Origin: Lepiota brunneoincarnata
Taxonomy: Eukaryota; Basidiomycota; Agaricomycetes; Agaricales; Agaricaceae
Direction of reading: 5' to 3'
DNA length: 64,000 nt
Assembly: GCA_023014365.1 (NCBI GenBank)
Contig: JAEBUN010000024.1
Coordinates: 558,001 to 622,000 of the forward strand
The notes under the pieces are model-generated. The model saw only the letters and a program-made list of their open reading frames with translations, was not told the DNA's origin and searched no databases. Position 1 is the stretch's first letter; each line of letters starts with the position of its first letter. Made by a program: the position numbers and the translations under genes. Below are positions 27,026-39,618 of the stretch, one piece after another.

Positions 27026-30000
27026 ATGAAGTCTTCATATGCAAAACCACGGGACTCATCGTCCCGTGTCGACTCTCCTCGGACTCGTAGCCCGTACAAA
27101 CTCGTGTCAGCTCCGGCTCCCAAAGGTTGGTAGGAATAAACAGTTTCCGACGGCGTCCATGACCAAGAGCTCCAATTGCTACTCCTAGAACCCGATTCAG
27201 ATTCGGATTTTACTCCGGGTGTATATATCTCGGAACGTTCAAGGAAAGTATCCCCTGCAAAAAGGAAACGACGATCGGAAGTACTTTCTGACTTTGTCGG
27301 TCGGCAAGCCAAGCGAAAAAGAAGTACGAAGCTTCGTTTCAGGTCAAGTGTGTTCATGACGCAAAGCCCTTCTAGTAGAGCCGCATTTCAGGATACCGGA
27401 TGGGCCGAATCGACTTCTCAAATGTTTTGGTACGTGATGTTGATCACGTCCCAACAGCGTTGTATTCTATTATGATTGTGGTAGCAGAGGATCTGGGTAC
27501 CCGCTCGGAATCGGAAGCAGGGCCGACAGATGAGCCAGAGCAGCATCAAGTCGTGAGCTCCAGCGCGGATACTGGGCCCGATAGTAGTCCTGTTGTTCTG
27601 AAAACAATCACCGCATTGTCCAAAGCTAAATCGGGGCACCCATCGCCTTCCAGCCCAGTCCCTGTGTCTAGTCCAGTCGTTATTGACTCTGCAACTGGTG
27701 CTTGCTCCTGCTAGCATGATACGAACGTCATCCATTAATCACTTATCCGCGAATAGAATCCGACTCGGAAGAAGTAACCATCCCCATAACCCTGTCTACT
27801 TCCAAGTTATGTAGGTTTTTCACTCTTAGGGGTATGTAATTCATGAACTGATTGCTGCTCAAGCCACGTCTAAAAAGCCAGTCCGGCAAGAGTCCGCTAC
27901 GGAATCGGATTCAGGTGAAGAGGCCTTTGGTAAGGGCGCAATTCCTTCGATTGGCATCTAATCCGATCGCCTGCAGAACCTAGTCCCTTAAATCCCTGAA
28001 TTCGCGGATTCGGACTCGGCTACTGAGTCTGACACAGACGAGAACTCTGCCGGACAGTCTGACCTACTCGTTAGAATTTTTGAGGAGATTTCATGGACTA
28101 CCTTTCGCTCATGATTGATTATTTTATGTACAGGACTTGAAACCGCGCCCTGGATTTCCATTGTCGCCCGAACAACAACCCCAAGGCCCGCTTATATTGG
28201 ACGAGAGAGAGAATATCAATGTCCCAGCGACAATCAACACATATTTGCGTGACTATCAAAGAGACGGCGTTAAATTCTTTTGGGAGCGGTATCGGGAAGG
28301 AAGAGGCGGTTTACTCGGAGATGATATGGGACTTGTGAGTTGATAGTTGAATTTTGGTTGCATCTGACCACTTTCCCTTGGCGTTGACTGTCGCATCCGG
28401 ACGCGCAGGGTGAGTCTACCGAGCTGAACGTTAATAATAGTTCTCTTTCCCATACTTCGGCGCAGGTAAAACCATTCAGGTCATCTCTTTCTTGTCAGCT
28501 ATCATGCACAAGAGTGGTGAAATAACGGACAAGAATCGTCGCCATAAGCACTGTATCCATCCTACAAGATCGGAAATCCTGGAAAGAACGGCGAGAACTG
28601 CCGCCCGCCAATGCTACTTGGCCAACATGCCTGATTATTGCCCCAAGTACGGTCGTTCACAACTGGGAGAGAGAATTTGGAACGGCACGTCGGATCTCCT
28701 CTATATTGCCGAGTATGCGATTAAAATTACCTAGTGGGGGTACTTCGAAGTTGGGTTGTATACTGGCAGCCGTAGAGAACGGGAGCCGGTATTAAACGAT
28801 TTTAGGATGGGACGACTAGATGTTGGCACGTATAGCCATGAGCGCCACGTAACTATCCCACTAACTGTCTAACAGTGGTGACTAGCTTTGAAATTGCCCG
28901 TAAAGACATCGATCTCCTTGATCATCTTGCCTGGAGTTGTGTTATTGTGGACGAGGTTCATCGCGTAAAGAATGTGTCTTCGAAACTCACAATAGCACTT
29001 CATCAGTTCGCCTGTCCTCGTCGCTTTGGTTTGACAGGCACAACTATTCAAAACTCATACCAAGAGATGTGGGCCATTCTAGACTGGACTAACCCTGGGC
29101 GTCCGGGAACAGCTCGGCAGTGGCACAAACTTGTCGTCAAGCCCCTTACCACCGGTCAATCAGCTGCGGCGACAGAGGAGGAACGTGCCAAGGCTCAAGT
29201 GAGTTGATCACCCCTGATCTTTAATCGGTTCTCAGACAAGCGAATCAGGTGGTTGCGTCGGTTCTCAAAAACAAACTTCTTCCTGAATTTTTCTTACGCC
29301 GGTATGCTTCTCCATCAGTCCTGTGGGTTCTGGGCTTGGACCATGTATTTTTATAAACAGAACGAAGGATATAATCAGGGATCAAGTGAGGCCGATTTAT
29401 CGCTTGATGACAAATCCATAGCTGACCCGCTTGCGACACACAGCTTCCTAAAAAAACAGACCTGGTCGTGTTCTGTCCTCTGAGCCAAAAGCAGATTATA
29501 GCATACAAACGTCTGCTAAACATTGATGCCGTGCAAAATTTGATCCATCGAGATCGACCATGTCCATGTGGGTCAGGCAGAATGTGAGATATTGTTTGTT
29601 ATCTTAAGCCCTGTCAAGGCTGATGGAACGTGGTCAGTCGGAAAACATGTTGCCGTCCTTTCGTCGCAGGGGATGTCTTTAGATACATGTCCATACTGAT
29701 TAAGTTATCGAACCACCTTGCGTTGATTTTACCAGGTATCTCGAGTCTTCGATCGTCCTCTTCCCTTGGAAACTGATAGGCCTTACCCATCAGGCCCCAA
29801 CGACTCACCGGAACAGGTTTGGACAAATCTCCTTATCCCCTCGCCACCTGTTCACCTCGGAGCCGGTAGACCGTTAGGAACCGGGCACTTGCTACAATAG
29901 CATTCCCTGACGGAGACGCCCCAAAGTATGGTACAGCCATGATGCAACCCCAGTACTGCGGTAAATGGGCGGTACGTTGCATTCTGTGACACTTGTCTCT

Positions 30001-31876
30001 CGGGATTCCGACGTGTCCCTAGACCTTGGAGGCTTTGTTACGCGAATGGCATAGGGATCCCTCTAATAAAGTTCTCATATTCACGAAATCTGTCAAGCTG
30101 TTGGATATGTTGGATTTCCATTTGAAAGCCCGAGGTAGGGTTTTTTCTATCACTACAGCTATAAGCCATTGACGCGCATTCGAGGCTACGGCTTCGTCAA
30201 ACTCGAGGGGAACACGAAGCAATCAGAGAGTCAGTCGAGCTTTATTTTACATTGCTACATTCATATCCAGTTCCTGTCTAGGAATGCCGATGATTGACAA
30301 GTTTCATCTGGATCCCAAGGTTTTCATCTTCCTGGTCTCCACACTTGCAGGAGGAACAGGCCTCAACCTCACAGGTAACCTCCATTCTTATGAACCCCAA
30401 CGGCACGAGGATTGGATAACGTTGCCTCCCCAGGTGCCAACAAGGTTGTCATCTTTGGTAAGCTCCCCCTGCTAATCGCGCGATTCACCTGAGATTCACA
30501 TGGAGACAGACCCTAATTGGAGTGAGTAGCTTCCTTTAGAATTTGATCGACCTTCGTAAGACTGGCGTCCTTTTTCCGAAGACCCTGCGCATGACCTGCA
30601 GGCGATGGACCGGTTAGTCGTACCTCAATACCGGGCGTTTGGTGCGCTTATAGATACGGTTCTTCAGGGCATTCCGATTTGGCCAGACCCGCGACGTTTC
30701 CGTTTACCGGCTTCTCGGGGCAGGGTCCGTAGAAGAGCTCATTTATGCACGACAAATCTACAAGCAGCAACAAATGGAGATTGGGTATAATGCGAGTGTG
30801 CAAACCAGGCAAGGGCTCGGTCATTCTCGAGGCGATAATCAGAATTCAACTGGGGCGTCCAGGTACTTTGAAGGGATCCAGGGCGACACGACCAAGAAAG
30901 GGGAGCTGTTTGGTATCGAAAACATCTTCAAATTGCACGAGGACAAGCTAGCGACAAAAATGGCGGTATGGCTTAAGAACCCCACCCCGTGATCCAGACA
31001 CGACTCAAATTTGGACAGATCGAGAGAGCCAATCTCGCGGAACTGGATTGGGCATTGGCGAACATGGGGAGTTCGAAGTCGCGAAAGCCGAGCGGAGTGA
31101 CACTCGAGATGATGGAGGCCGATGCCGGGGTGAGCAAGGAAGACGTATGTGATTAGTTTTGATCCTGTGGGGGACTCAACTTATTCCGATACTAGGGCGC
31201 GCTAAAGGGACTAGGAGCTCTGCTATTTGACGACGAAGGTTCGCGCGATCCCTCGATCGTATTTTCCCTCTGACGGCATTGCATAGCCCCTGAGCTGTCG
31301 AAGAGAAACGAACAGGACACAATCCAGGCTGTTCTTAATACTATCGGGGTTGAGTATAGTCACCTCAATGACGAGATACTGGCCCCAAGTCGCATTGAGG
31401 AAGAAAGAACGCGAAAGTCACTTCTGGTAATGATCCGATTGTGTTTTGCAAGCTCTTGATAGTGATTTTGTGAAACAGAAGGCACGACAGAAGCGCAGCC
31501 GGAAAGGGAACGGACCAGAAGATAAGGAGCCGAAGGAGCAATGGCCGCCAATCCGGAAACACCATAAGCCCCGACCACAGCTTTCGCCGGAAGAACAGTA
31601 CTTATCATGCCTCCCACCATCCAACTTCCTATACTAACCTAGACCCTGCAATCATAATAGGCTAGCGTCTCGCCATAACGCCCTTGTACAGCTTGGTATG
31701 GTCAACAGCCCGGACGAAGTTCCTGTTTTCGCTCGTGAATTGTAGGTCAATATCGCCTTGAACTTGCTACCCCGGCTTACAAGTTTCACAGCGCGAGACA
31801 GCCGGTTGAAGCCCAAAGAGAAATCATTAATGACCTTGACAAGTGGGCGAAGATGCAGATGACTGACTCGGAATAA
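27026..31876 (+). CDS. SNF2-family ATPase, ERCC6L2/Rad26-like
   Basis: Many exons from ATG 27026 (MKSSYAKPRDSSSRVDSP) to TAA 31874..31876. First exons: 27026..27125, then from 27189. The N-terminal ~300 residues are basic and Ser/Asp-rich. SNF2 motifs in order: NTYLRDYQRDGVKFFWERY (Q), GDDMGL...KTIQVISFL (motif I, split by an intron at 28335), WSCVIVDEVHRVKN (DEVH), RRFGLTGTTIQNSYQEMWAI (III), NKVLIFTKSVKLLDMLDFHL, VFIFLVSTLAGGTGLNLT (V), DRAFRFGQTRDVSVYRLLGA (VI). DR-AF is joined across 30611..30682, with the rest restored only after splicing. Motif order and spacing fit ERCC6L2, a fork/repair translocase, but CSB/Rad26 cannot be excluded. At 28335-28340 a G seems to be missing at the donor, and near 27990 the acidic N-terminal frame shifts; both may be assembly indels. 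Confidence 0.8.
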
Positions 31877-31954
31877 AATATTTTTGTTGCACAGTACATA
31901 ATAACCTAGGCTAAGTTAGGGCTAATTTATCACTCCATCTGATCTCTGTCAGCA

Positions 31955-32135
31955 TATGATCTGGCTGTGAGACGAGAGATTCTACTGCGTGACCCAACTA
32001 ACCGCTTCTATACCGATTACCCTCATGTCTCGTGAGGGCCTTTCATCGCGCCCTCGGCGGAATCTGAAGCTTACGAGATGTATTTGCAGAAGCGAGCACT
32101 GGCGGTACCAACGATGCAGAGCATGACAGTGTAAG
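31955..32135 (+). other. Coding-like segment of unknown identity with one in-frame stop
   Basis: One frame reads AYDLAVRREILLRDPTNRFY, then TDYPHVS, a TGA at about 32034, and GPFIAPSAESEAYEMYLQKR. The composition looks like protein on both sides of the stop. It sits between the ERCC6L2-like stop and the otubain exons and may be a remnant or an unmodelled 5' exon. I do not recognise it. Confidence 0.3.
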
Positions 32136-32221
32136 GGGTAGGCAAAGCGTCCGTAATCAAGGCATGGAACATTCCCGGACCTGGTCAGCCACCTGAACTC
32201 ATCTTCATCCCCCAGGAACCT

Positions 32222-33429
32222 TAGATTTCAAGGAGCTACAACCTCAAGTGCTGTATGAACTGAATCAGGTATCAGCACCTCTTATCGGCGCGAGTAACAG
32301 CCCCAGTTCACACCGAACCATACAGCAAGCACTCGATGAAAGTATCCACTTCGAAGGTCCGCTCATCCAAGATATCGCACCCCTCTCTGCTCTTCGTGCC
32401 GAGTACGAGGCCAACGACAACCTGGTGTTCGTGAAGGAGATCGACTGGTTGGTCAAGCACGGGTACAAAGGGTTCAGGAAGGTAAAGGGTGAGCACAAGT
32501 GCATCGTCCCCGACATCTTTGCGACTAACACCCCCCGCGTGAAGGCGACGGAGATTGCTTCTACAGATGTGAACAGTCCCATGTCCTGCTTTAGCCATGA
32601 AAACGGTCTCTGACCTCGTCTAGCGACTCCCAAACAGCCTTTGGTTTTGCTTTCTTCCAACAACTCTTAGAATCTCACGATCCCGAGCTCGCTGTCGCGC
32701 TGTGTCTCTCCACGCTCGCTGCCACTCGGCAATTGCTGAACGAGACTGGTGTTCAGGAGCTTGTATATGAGGACTTCTATGATCAGGTGGTTGCGATCGT
32801 GGAGAACATCATCAAACCCGACGACTCTGGATCTGTGTTGACCTTGGATAGCTTGCTGAATTTCTTCAGAGATCCACAAGGTATGACATTGCAACAATAA
32901 TCTCTTGCGGGGGCATTCCCGATATCTGGACAGGCTCTAATACGGTCGTCATGTACCTGAGGCTCGTCACGGCAAGTCTTGACCTGTGTGGGCCGCCAAA
33001 GCTGTGCTTATCCACTACAGGCCTCTCAAATCCAGGCGCATGTAGATGCATACGAGAACTTCTTGTTTCATCCGGACACGAAGGAGCTGATGCCGGTGCC
33101 CGATTTTTGTAACAGGGTCATGGGTCTAGGAAAAGAAGCAGGTGAGTTCGAACCCAATGTCTAGCGAGCTAAGGAGGTCTGATAAGTACTAGATCATGCC
33201 GAAATTCAGGCATTATGCGATGCCTTCCGTTGGAATGTGGAAGTGGCTTATCTCGGGGGTCAGAGCCAGGATCAAGTTAACTTTGTGAAGATTCCAGATA
33301 CACCCTATCCTGGCTCTAAACCTGTCGTTCTTTTGTACCGGTGAGTTATCGAACCATATAGTTTTCTATTAGCGGTGTTGACAGGCTACGTTTCTCAGTC
33401 CCGGGCATTATGACATTCTGTTGAAGTAA
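32222..33429 (+). CDS. Otubain-like deubiquitinase (OTU, peptidase C65)
   Basis: Recognised exons: from about 32222 to 32488, 32545..32568 (24 nt), 32638..32880, 32934..32971, 33021..33141, 33193..33340, 33399..33429. The 5' exon and ATG are not resolved. Catalytic Cys is in GDGDCFYR, encoded by the 24-nt exon (the family usual is GDGNCFYR). Catalytic His is in RPGHYDILLK at the C terminus. Upstream, FVKEIDWLVKHGYKGFRKVK matches the otubain lead-in. LNFFRDPQGSNTVVMYLRLV fits the mid domain. The intron 32972..33020 uses a GC donor (GCAAGT). Otubains cleave K48-linked ubiquitin chains or inhibit E2s. It lies 346 bp after the SNF2 gene on the same strand. Confidence 0.85.
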
Positions 33430-33431
33430 AT

Positions 33432-33683
33432 ATGACAAACACAAGCGATATTCTTTCTGAAAAAAAGACCACAACCTCACCAAAGGCGAGGCCTAAGGCA
33501 AAAATACATCCCGAGCAAGGCAACCGGCTGAACGAACGCTCCAAGCGGACCTCAGGAATTCGAAGTGACTTCGTCAAGGTGATGACCAAGTTTGGCGCTA
33601 CCTTACTCGAGTTGACTAGCCTGCCCTGGGAGGCCGCAATTATGACCGGTGTCACGCTCCTCAAACGCATAGGCCCCTCGTAA
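33432..33683 (+). CDS. Short basic open frame directly after otubain stop (hypothetical)
   Basis: An ATG starts two bases after the otubain TAA and opens 83 residues: MTNTSDILSEKKTTTSPKAR, then a basic stretch and KFGATLLELTSLPWEAAIMT. The second half is amphipathic and looks protein-like; the spacing suggests either a 3' UTR frame or the 5' exon of another gene. No family recognised. Low confidence that it is expressed. Confidence 0.25.
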   Translation: MTNTSDILSEKKTTTSPKARPKAKIHPEQGNRLNERSKRTSGIRSDFVKVMTKFGATLLELTSLPWEAAIMTGVTLLKRIGPS

Positions 33684-36508
33684 CACTGAGGATGAGAACG
33701 GAGGTAAAGGGTTTCACTACGAAGATGGTTGGATTCGAAAAGCACGATTGAGGCAGAACCAGCTGACCCCGAGGAATCATGGAAGCGAGAGTGCCAGACC
33801 GTCTCTTCAGAAATAGAGCACACGACGGGCATTGCGAGTATGTCGCCGCATGCAAAGTCCTGCGCGAGATAGGGGGCTAGGAGAGGGGTACCCATAAAGC
33901 GCACTGAAATATTGTTGCCGGATAGAAAGCTTAAAGCCAATCTGCAAGGCAATGTGGCGAGCCATTGCTAGGGCTGTGTTGATGTATATACGCTGGAGGT
34001 GGAGTATGCTCACCCCAGATTGAAGTCCGCCGGGCGCTCATTTCAACGCCTTCAACTGCCACGAGGTGCAGAGCCATCTCCTTGCTGCTTTGGAAATATG
34101 CTGTCGACACTTCACATTCACTTCTGCAACCATGCGAACGCTGCCGCTTAGAAATCAAGTGGAACTCGTCTCAGGAGTGCTCCGCGGTGGACAGGAACTG
34201 ATAGCACATTATCTGTCAGACAACCCAGAGGATAGCCCAAGCACGGCTTATCGCATCCACTCTGAACCCTCAGAACCGTCTAGATGGAGATCATTGGCGA
34301 AAGGGTGGAGATTTGTGCATTCAAACATCACCCCATACCCTTTACGAAATCAACCCCCTCCTTCTTGACTACTACCCATGCACAAAACAGGTCCTGTGCT
34401 CTGCCGTGCTTCGGGGAGGAGGGGGGGAAGAGCTTCTCCTTATCCTCGTCCAATACCAACCTGTTGGGTTTCTCGGTTCCCCATTAGAATGATTCAATCT
34501 AGCACAGGAGGTCACTGGCGGGTCACGAGCCCACTCTATAGCTCCCGCAAGTTGAATTCTAATTCTACTGGAGTTCCCAAGTTCAGACTTTGGGCTTCAA
34601 ACAGCTGACGTTGGTTGTTCCAAGAACTGACTGTACCACGGTGGCGCTCTGCGAACCCACGCCACTAGGGGTTGGTACACAACTTGGGCTAGACTCGGAA
34701 GGCGGGAGCAACTTGCTGGAGGGATCAGGGGTGGCGTGGTACTTGCACAGCCAGTTTTGGTACAGGCACAAGATAAGTATGATCCGGGGTACTGGTGCTA
34801 ATGGTCTGCCAGGAGTTGGGTGGGGACTTTGGACGGGCGCGTTCTTTTCCACGTCAACTCGCACCCAGTTCATCAGATGCGACATTCGAGTGTGTCGAGA
34901 TCTGTGCTCTGAGATATGGACTGCGGAAGAGATACTCATCCTCGCCACCCGTGCTGCCGCGGCGACCGGGACATGAATTTTGTGGGTCCCGGAACATAGT
35001 CTGTGAAATAGTTACACGGCTGGTTGATTAGTCCCAGACTCCGCGGGTGAGCATGCCGAGAAGCCATGTGTGCTGGGACAGCCGTGGCCAGTAGGATTGA
35101 GAAACGAATCGGGATTATTTCAGTCATTGTGGTTAGATGCGTAGAGCTGGTGTCGTTGTCTAGAAGATCGAGCTTAAATGACACAGAAGAGACACAAGCC
35201 CAACGTTGCTCTTCGAATGGCTCGCGCCGTCCTCGAAGGCGTTAGATCAGGTTCCTCGTCCCGGGTTTCCTCCATATAAAATCTCAACACTTCAGGCTCG
35301 CGCCAGGCCCCTCCCCCTTCGATGGCTTCCCAATGTTCTCACACAGGTTTCTTGGCCGAAATGTCGATGGATAACCCAGTGTTAGCGCAAGGCGCGCTGT
35401 ACTAATGAATCGTGAATCTAAGAATGCTTCGCTAGATTGGGGATCAAGCACGTGTGGATTGGTTAACTCTACCTTGTCCTCGGCCAACCCTTTATCGCGT
35501 CGGCTCTCTCCTATTGAGCCAGCGAATCTCACGCAGCTCGCTGGCCTTTCAAACTTCTTAAGGAGATATGCTTGAGCCAGGGTACGTGTTTCAGCAGGGC
35601 CAAAACACACGGACCCTTGAAGAATTTGAGCATATCCACTTACGTTCCAATAGGTATGCATCTTGAACAAGACATCGCTGTCGACGTGCCCAGGGCGAGA
35701 TTCTCGGACTCCATCTGCAAATAAGGGGTATGGAACGTGCATTGAATCAACTAGGAATTGAACCTGGTGGTTGTGAGCGGGGATTACAGCCTTGAATGCC
35801 CACAGGCCGGGGATCCCAGGTCGGGTCCTTTCCCAGCACATTCCCCATTGTATTGTGGTGCATTCCCGTGCCATGCCGATTCGACGCTGCCGACTTAGTA
35901 CCTAACGACCTGCAGGTGGCGACGCTAATAGCCAAATGCGGTTACTGACCCATTTCGGCTCATGTCCTCTCCTTTGCTGACCCCACTGTTTACTTGTCTG
36001 CACACCTCGATAGAAATACCTGCCTTGCTTTTGTCTACACTTGATAATGCGCGACGGATTTTTATGTCGCGGATAGAGCCTGGCGTCCGGCATTGGTCGA
36101 CGCACGGGAACGAAGCCAAAGTACTTCCAATAAATTCAATTCGCTACCTTCCTCGGAGTGAATCCGGGTTGGCGGTTGGCAGAGGCGCGTTGATTCGATT
36201 CAACTCGGGCAAAAGGGCTTCTAGGATTTCCTCGATCATACAACACGAGCGACAGCAGTTTTGAGTTCGGGAGACGGCTCGCATTCGCCAGCATGGGATT
36301 AGTATGTGTACCCAGCTGGAAAGCAGGGTGGGGTGACATGGCCATAGGGGCTTGCGTTCGTATTACACTTGCAATGACTACTTAGGAGCAGCCGATTCAA
36401 TGCTCGGGGTCACGTGCGATCATAAATAATTGCTCCTGTTGCTTGTGCTCCTCTCCCAGAGTCCCAGCCGCCCTGTTTGCGTAGACTGCCATCTCCCAGG
36501 CGCAACGA
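33684..36508. other. Gene-poor region, no firmly supported gene
   Basis: 2.8 kb with several open frames but no conserved family. The minus-strand frames near 33740-34170 read like broken protein sequence (GTPLLAPYLAQDFACGDILA, LFESNHLRSETLYLRSHPQC), suggesting a degenerate gene. Another minus frame at 35284..35874 is open for 196 codons from an ATG but has no recognisable motif. A minus frame at 34936..35184 begins with a signal-peptide-like stretch (IRFSILLATAVPAHMA). None is assigned. Confidence 0.35.
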
Positions 36509-38227
36509 ATGGCCAGCACAAGGAACCTTACGGATGTTCCTGAGGAGGATCCTCAAACCCCAGACGATGACAACATGACAGGCGCTTTTGGCAATCCCAC
36601 ACTCGTCCAGGGTGCCCCTCCAGGAACCTCGACTATGTACACCATGCCGTCTGCGAATGGTTCCTCGTCGTCCTTCCATACAGGCGCATCTACCGTTAAC
36701 GGCAAGTCAAGTACAATCCCACACACCGCACGCAGAACCTCCAGCCTCAGGAGTCTGACCGCGAGTGCCTCAGATGGCTACCAGGGTTCGACGAATCCAA
36801 CAAATGGGAATAGTAATCCTACGTCCTCCAACCCCAGCATTGAAGTGACGCAGGCACAGCAACAACGGGGGTCCTTGAAACGGGCGACATCTGGTAACTC
36901 GAGCATCAATGGCAGTGGTGGGAATACGGCCACACGCCAATCATCGTCGTCAGTGCGACACCGGGGTGACGTGCATATCCCGAGGATGCGGAGTACTCCG
37001 AGGTTAGTGCACGAAAAGGAGGCTGAACCTGCACCTAGTACTGGAATGTACTGGAGTCGGGCGCCTGTGTACGGCGCCGTGCCGAATCGAACAATGAGAG
37101 CGCACAGTGTGACCCTGGTGGATAATACGGTGTGGTTATTCGGGGGGTGCGATGAAAGGGAGAGTTGGAAGGACATTTATTGTCTAGATGTCGGTGAGCT
37201 TATCCACAATCTTGCCATGTTTGAGACAATGAATGGGAACTTTCGGATAGAGACGATGCAGTGGACGCACCCAGAATGCCTAGGGGACACACCACAGCCG
37301 AGTCGAGCACACAGTGCTACGTTGGTCGATAGGAAGATTGTATTCATTGGTGGTGGGCATGGTTCCGTCTATTACGACTCTATCTACATCCTTGATACAC
37401 TTTCGCGGCGTTGGTCAAGGCCTACCCTCGCACCAGGACCGAAACCCCCACAACGACGTGCACATACCGCTGTGCTATATGGCAACAAGATCTGGGTATT
37501 TGGTGGTGGCAATGGGATGATGGCGTTATCGGATGTATGGACCCTGGATGTAAGCGCGTTACTGCAATATGGGCCGTATGGCTACGGCAGTGGCGGGAGT
37601 AAGGGGAATACGATGATGAAATGGGAATTGGTGGAGACGAAAGGTGTTAAGAAACCGGGTCCAAGAGGATACCATACCACGAATCTGGTAGGGCATGTTA
37701 TGGTGGTCATTGGAGGAAGTGATGGTAAGGAGAGCTTTGATGAACTTTGGACTCTCGATTTGGGCGAGTTATTTCTTCCTTGTTTTCGTCACTCGATTCG
37801 CTGAATCTGGGCTAGATACGCGGATATGGACGCAGATCAAGACGAATATGCCATACAAACGACTTGCGCACAGCTCAACACAGGTTGGGTCATATTTGTT
37901 CATTTTTGGCGGACATGATAGCACGGAATATACGTCCGAGCTGCTACTCCTCAATCTTGGTGGGTAACGACTCAATTTGGTTTTCTCCCCTGTTGGTTCC
38001 TCATCTATCTGCCTGTAGTCTCATTGCAATACGAGATCCGGATGGTTTATGGCAAGGTTCCAGCACCTCGAGGTTATCATGCAGCGGTTCTGGCGGACAG
38101 TCGGCTTTTCCTCATCGGAGGATTCAATGGACTACAGTCTTTTGACGATGTGCATATTCTGGAACTAGCAGCGAGCGCTTATCTACCACAGGTGACTAGT
38201 TTTGATATTGAAGCTCTTGGTCCATGA
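36509..38227 (+). CDS. Kelch-repeat beta-propeller protein, copy 1
   Basis: Four exons: 36509..37193, 37251..37763, 37816..37959, 38019..38227; 1551 nt, 516 residues. The first ~165 residues are Ser/Thr/Asn-rich and disordered. At least six kelch blades follow, with paired-Gly motifs: TVWLFGGCDERESWKDIYCL, KIVFIGGGHGSVYYDSIYIL, KIWVFGGGNGMMALSDVWTL, VMVVIGGSDGKESFDELWTL, YLFIFGGHDSTEYTSELLLL, RLFLIGGFNGLQSFDDVHIL. Similar fungal proteins (Tea1/Kel1-like) act at cell ends, but no coiled coil is seen here. Intron 2 (37764..37815) has a GC donor (GCGAGT). Intron 1 (57 nt) is stop-free and in frame, so retention would add 19 residues. A paralogue with the same intron positions is at 51679..53636. 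Confidence 0.9.
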
Positions 38228-38773
38228 TACCGTCAAGGAGCTCGAGGTACTTAGAATATTAAATTATAAAGAAGATATCCGTGTATACATACTTATTGCG
38301 AGGACGTGATTGTCCCCGGCTGAAAATGGCGAAGCGTTGAGTTTGGCAATGCGATGGGACCAGCTGCGACCCGTGAAGGCTGTGTGACAGCTATGATCCA
38401 TGGGGCAGCATGTCTACGGGTCTCCCAGCCCTGCCTTCAGAATTTCCAGTAACACTACTACTCGCTGCAACTTAGAGTGGTGTTGTGTAGGCGCAGAGCT
38501 CATGTGCTCCGGGATCACGTGACAAAAGCATCATGAAAGCGTGACAAAAGTCCTGACGCAAGGGCCGCAAAAAAAAAAGGAAAAAGAAAGTCTGCCCACA
38601 AGAAAACTTTAGGTACGTTGCGACAAGCTATTCAACCTGATTGTGGTTGATTTGTTTTCTTTCACTGGGTCATGAAATCTGCTGTCATTTATTGATGGCG
38701 GCCTGTCAAAGCCGTGAATGTTTGGCCTTTGGTAAGGCGTGTGTTTGCCTTGCGCGCTAAGCGCTTCTTTGCA
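38228..38773. other. Intergenic region between kelch copy 1 and cupredoxin gene
   Basis: 546 bp, no gene supported. It contains an A-run near 38570-38587 and two copies of a short gtgacaaaag motif at 38519-38550. Confidence 0.35.
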
Positions 38774-39618
38774 ATGAAGTCCATTCCTCTCGTCGCTCTT
38801 TTGCTGCACTGTGCGTTTGCTGCCGAGTATCTTGTCGGTGTTGGGAAGGACGAAGTCACAGGGTGAGTGAGCCAAACTGGGGCGGGAATATGTTAATGTT
38901 AATAACCCTGTCCGGACTGGTAGGAGGAAGGGGGTCGGTTTTGACCCCTCTGTTATCCGTCCTGCCCCAGGGGATGTAATTGCCTTTGAATTCAGAGGTG
39001 GTGCGCACAGTGCCGTTCGTCAGTATCAACTCCCTGCGACTCCCCAGTGGTCATGTTGACCAAAGTTCATCGCTTCTCTAGAAAGCACCTTTGACACACC
39101 TTGCATTCCGCTTGAAGGAGGCTACAACAGTAATGTTTTCAACGTAGGCCGCGCCAGCACGCTCACTCATCAACCATGCTGACTCTGTAATTCAGGTTGA
39201 TGATTCTCTACCGGTCGACGCGCCTGGACTACCATCCGTCCGCCTCACGGTGAATGGCACCGATCCCATATGGTAAGCACCAGCATCAGCAGTGTTGTCT
39301 AGCATCTAATCCATGAAACAATCGTTCGCCAGGTTTTTCGATCAGGCTGGTGGCCGCTGTCGAGATGGCGGCGTCCTCGCCGTCAACCCTTCATTTAGTG
39401 AAACAGCGACCATGTTTAAGGCGAATGCAGCGAGGTCACCCGAGGTCTCCTCCACCACTGACGTGCCTTCTTCGACTGCTGTTGGTGGTTCTGGGTCTCC
39501 CGCAGCCCCTTCCTCAACGAGCCCTTCTGCACCGGGCAGCTCTAGCTCCGCTTCGCAAACTAAGGGAGTTAACGTTGCAGGCTTAGTGGCTGCCTTGGCT
39601 ATTCTTGCTGGTTTGTGA
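38774..39618 (+). CDS. Secreted Ser-rich cupredoxin with GPI-anchor-type tail
   Basis: Five exons: 38774..38862, 38924..39018, 39082..39143, 39196..39272, 39333..39618; 609 nt, 202 residues. Signal peptide MKSIPLVALLLHCAFAAEYL; cleavage likely after AFA. A single cupredoxin domain follows: APGDVIAFEFRGGAHSAVQS with the first copper-ligand-type His, FDTPCIPLEGGYNSNVF with the Cys, and IWFFDQAGGRCRDGGVLAVN near the site of the second His/Met ligands, where I see no His. Ser/Thr/Pro-rich linker, then a hydrophobic C terminus NVAGLVAALAILAGL for GPI addition. The family is called extracellular serine-rich protein in fungi; copper binding is unproven. Confidence 0.85.

Noticed and set aside
33141..33192. 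gttcgaaccc-like box considered as a tRNA B-box
   Set aside because: It spans the end of an otubain exon and its intron; no cloverleaf could be drawn around it.
35284..35874. 196-codon minus-strand open frame from an ATG
   Set aside because: No recognisable domain, no introns in an intron-dense genome, uneven composition; kept only as a note in the gene-poor region.
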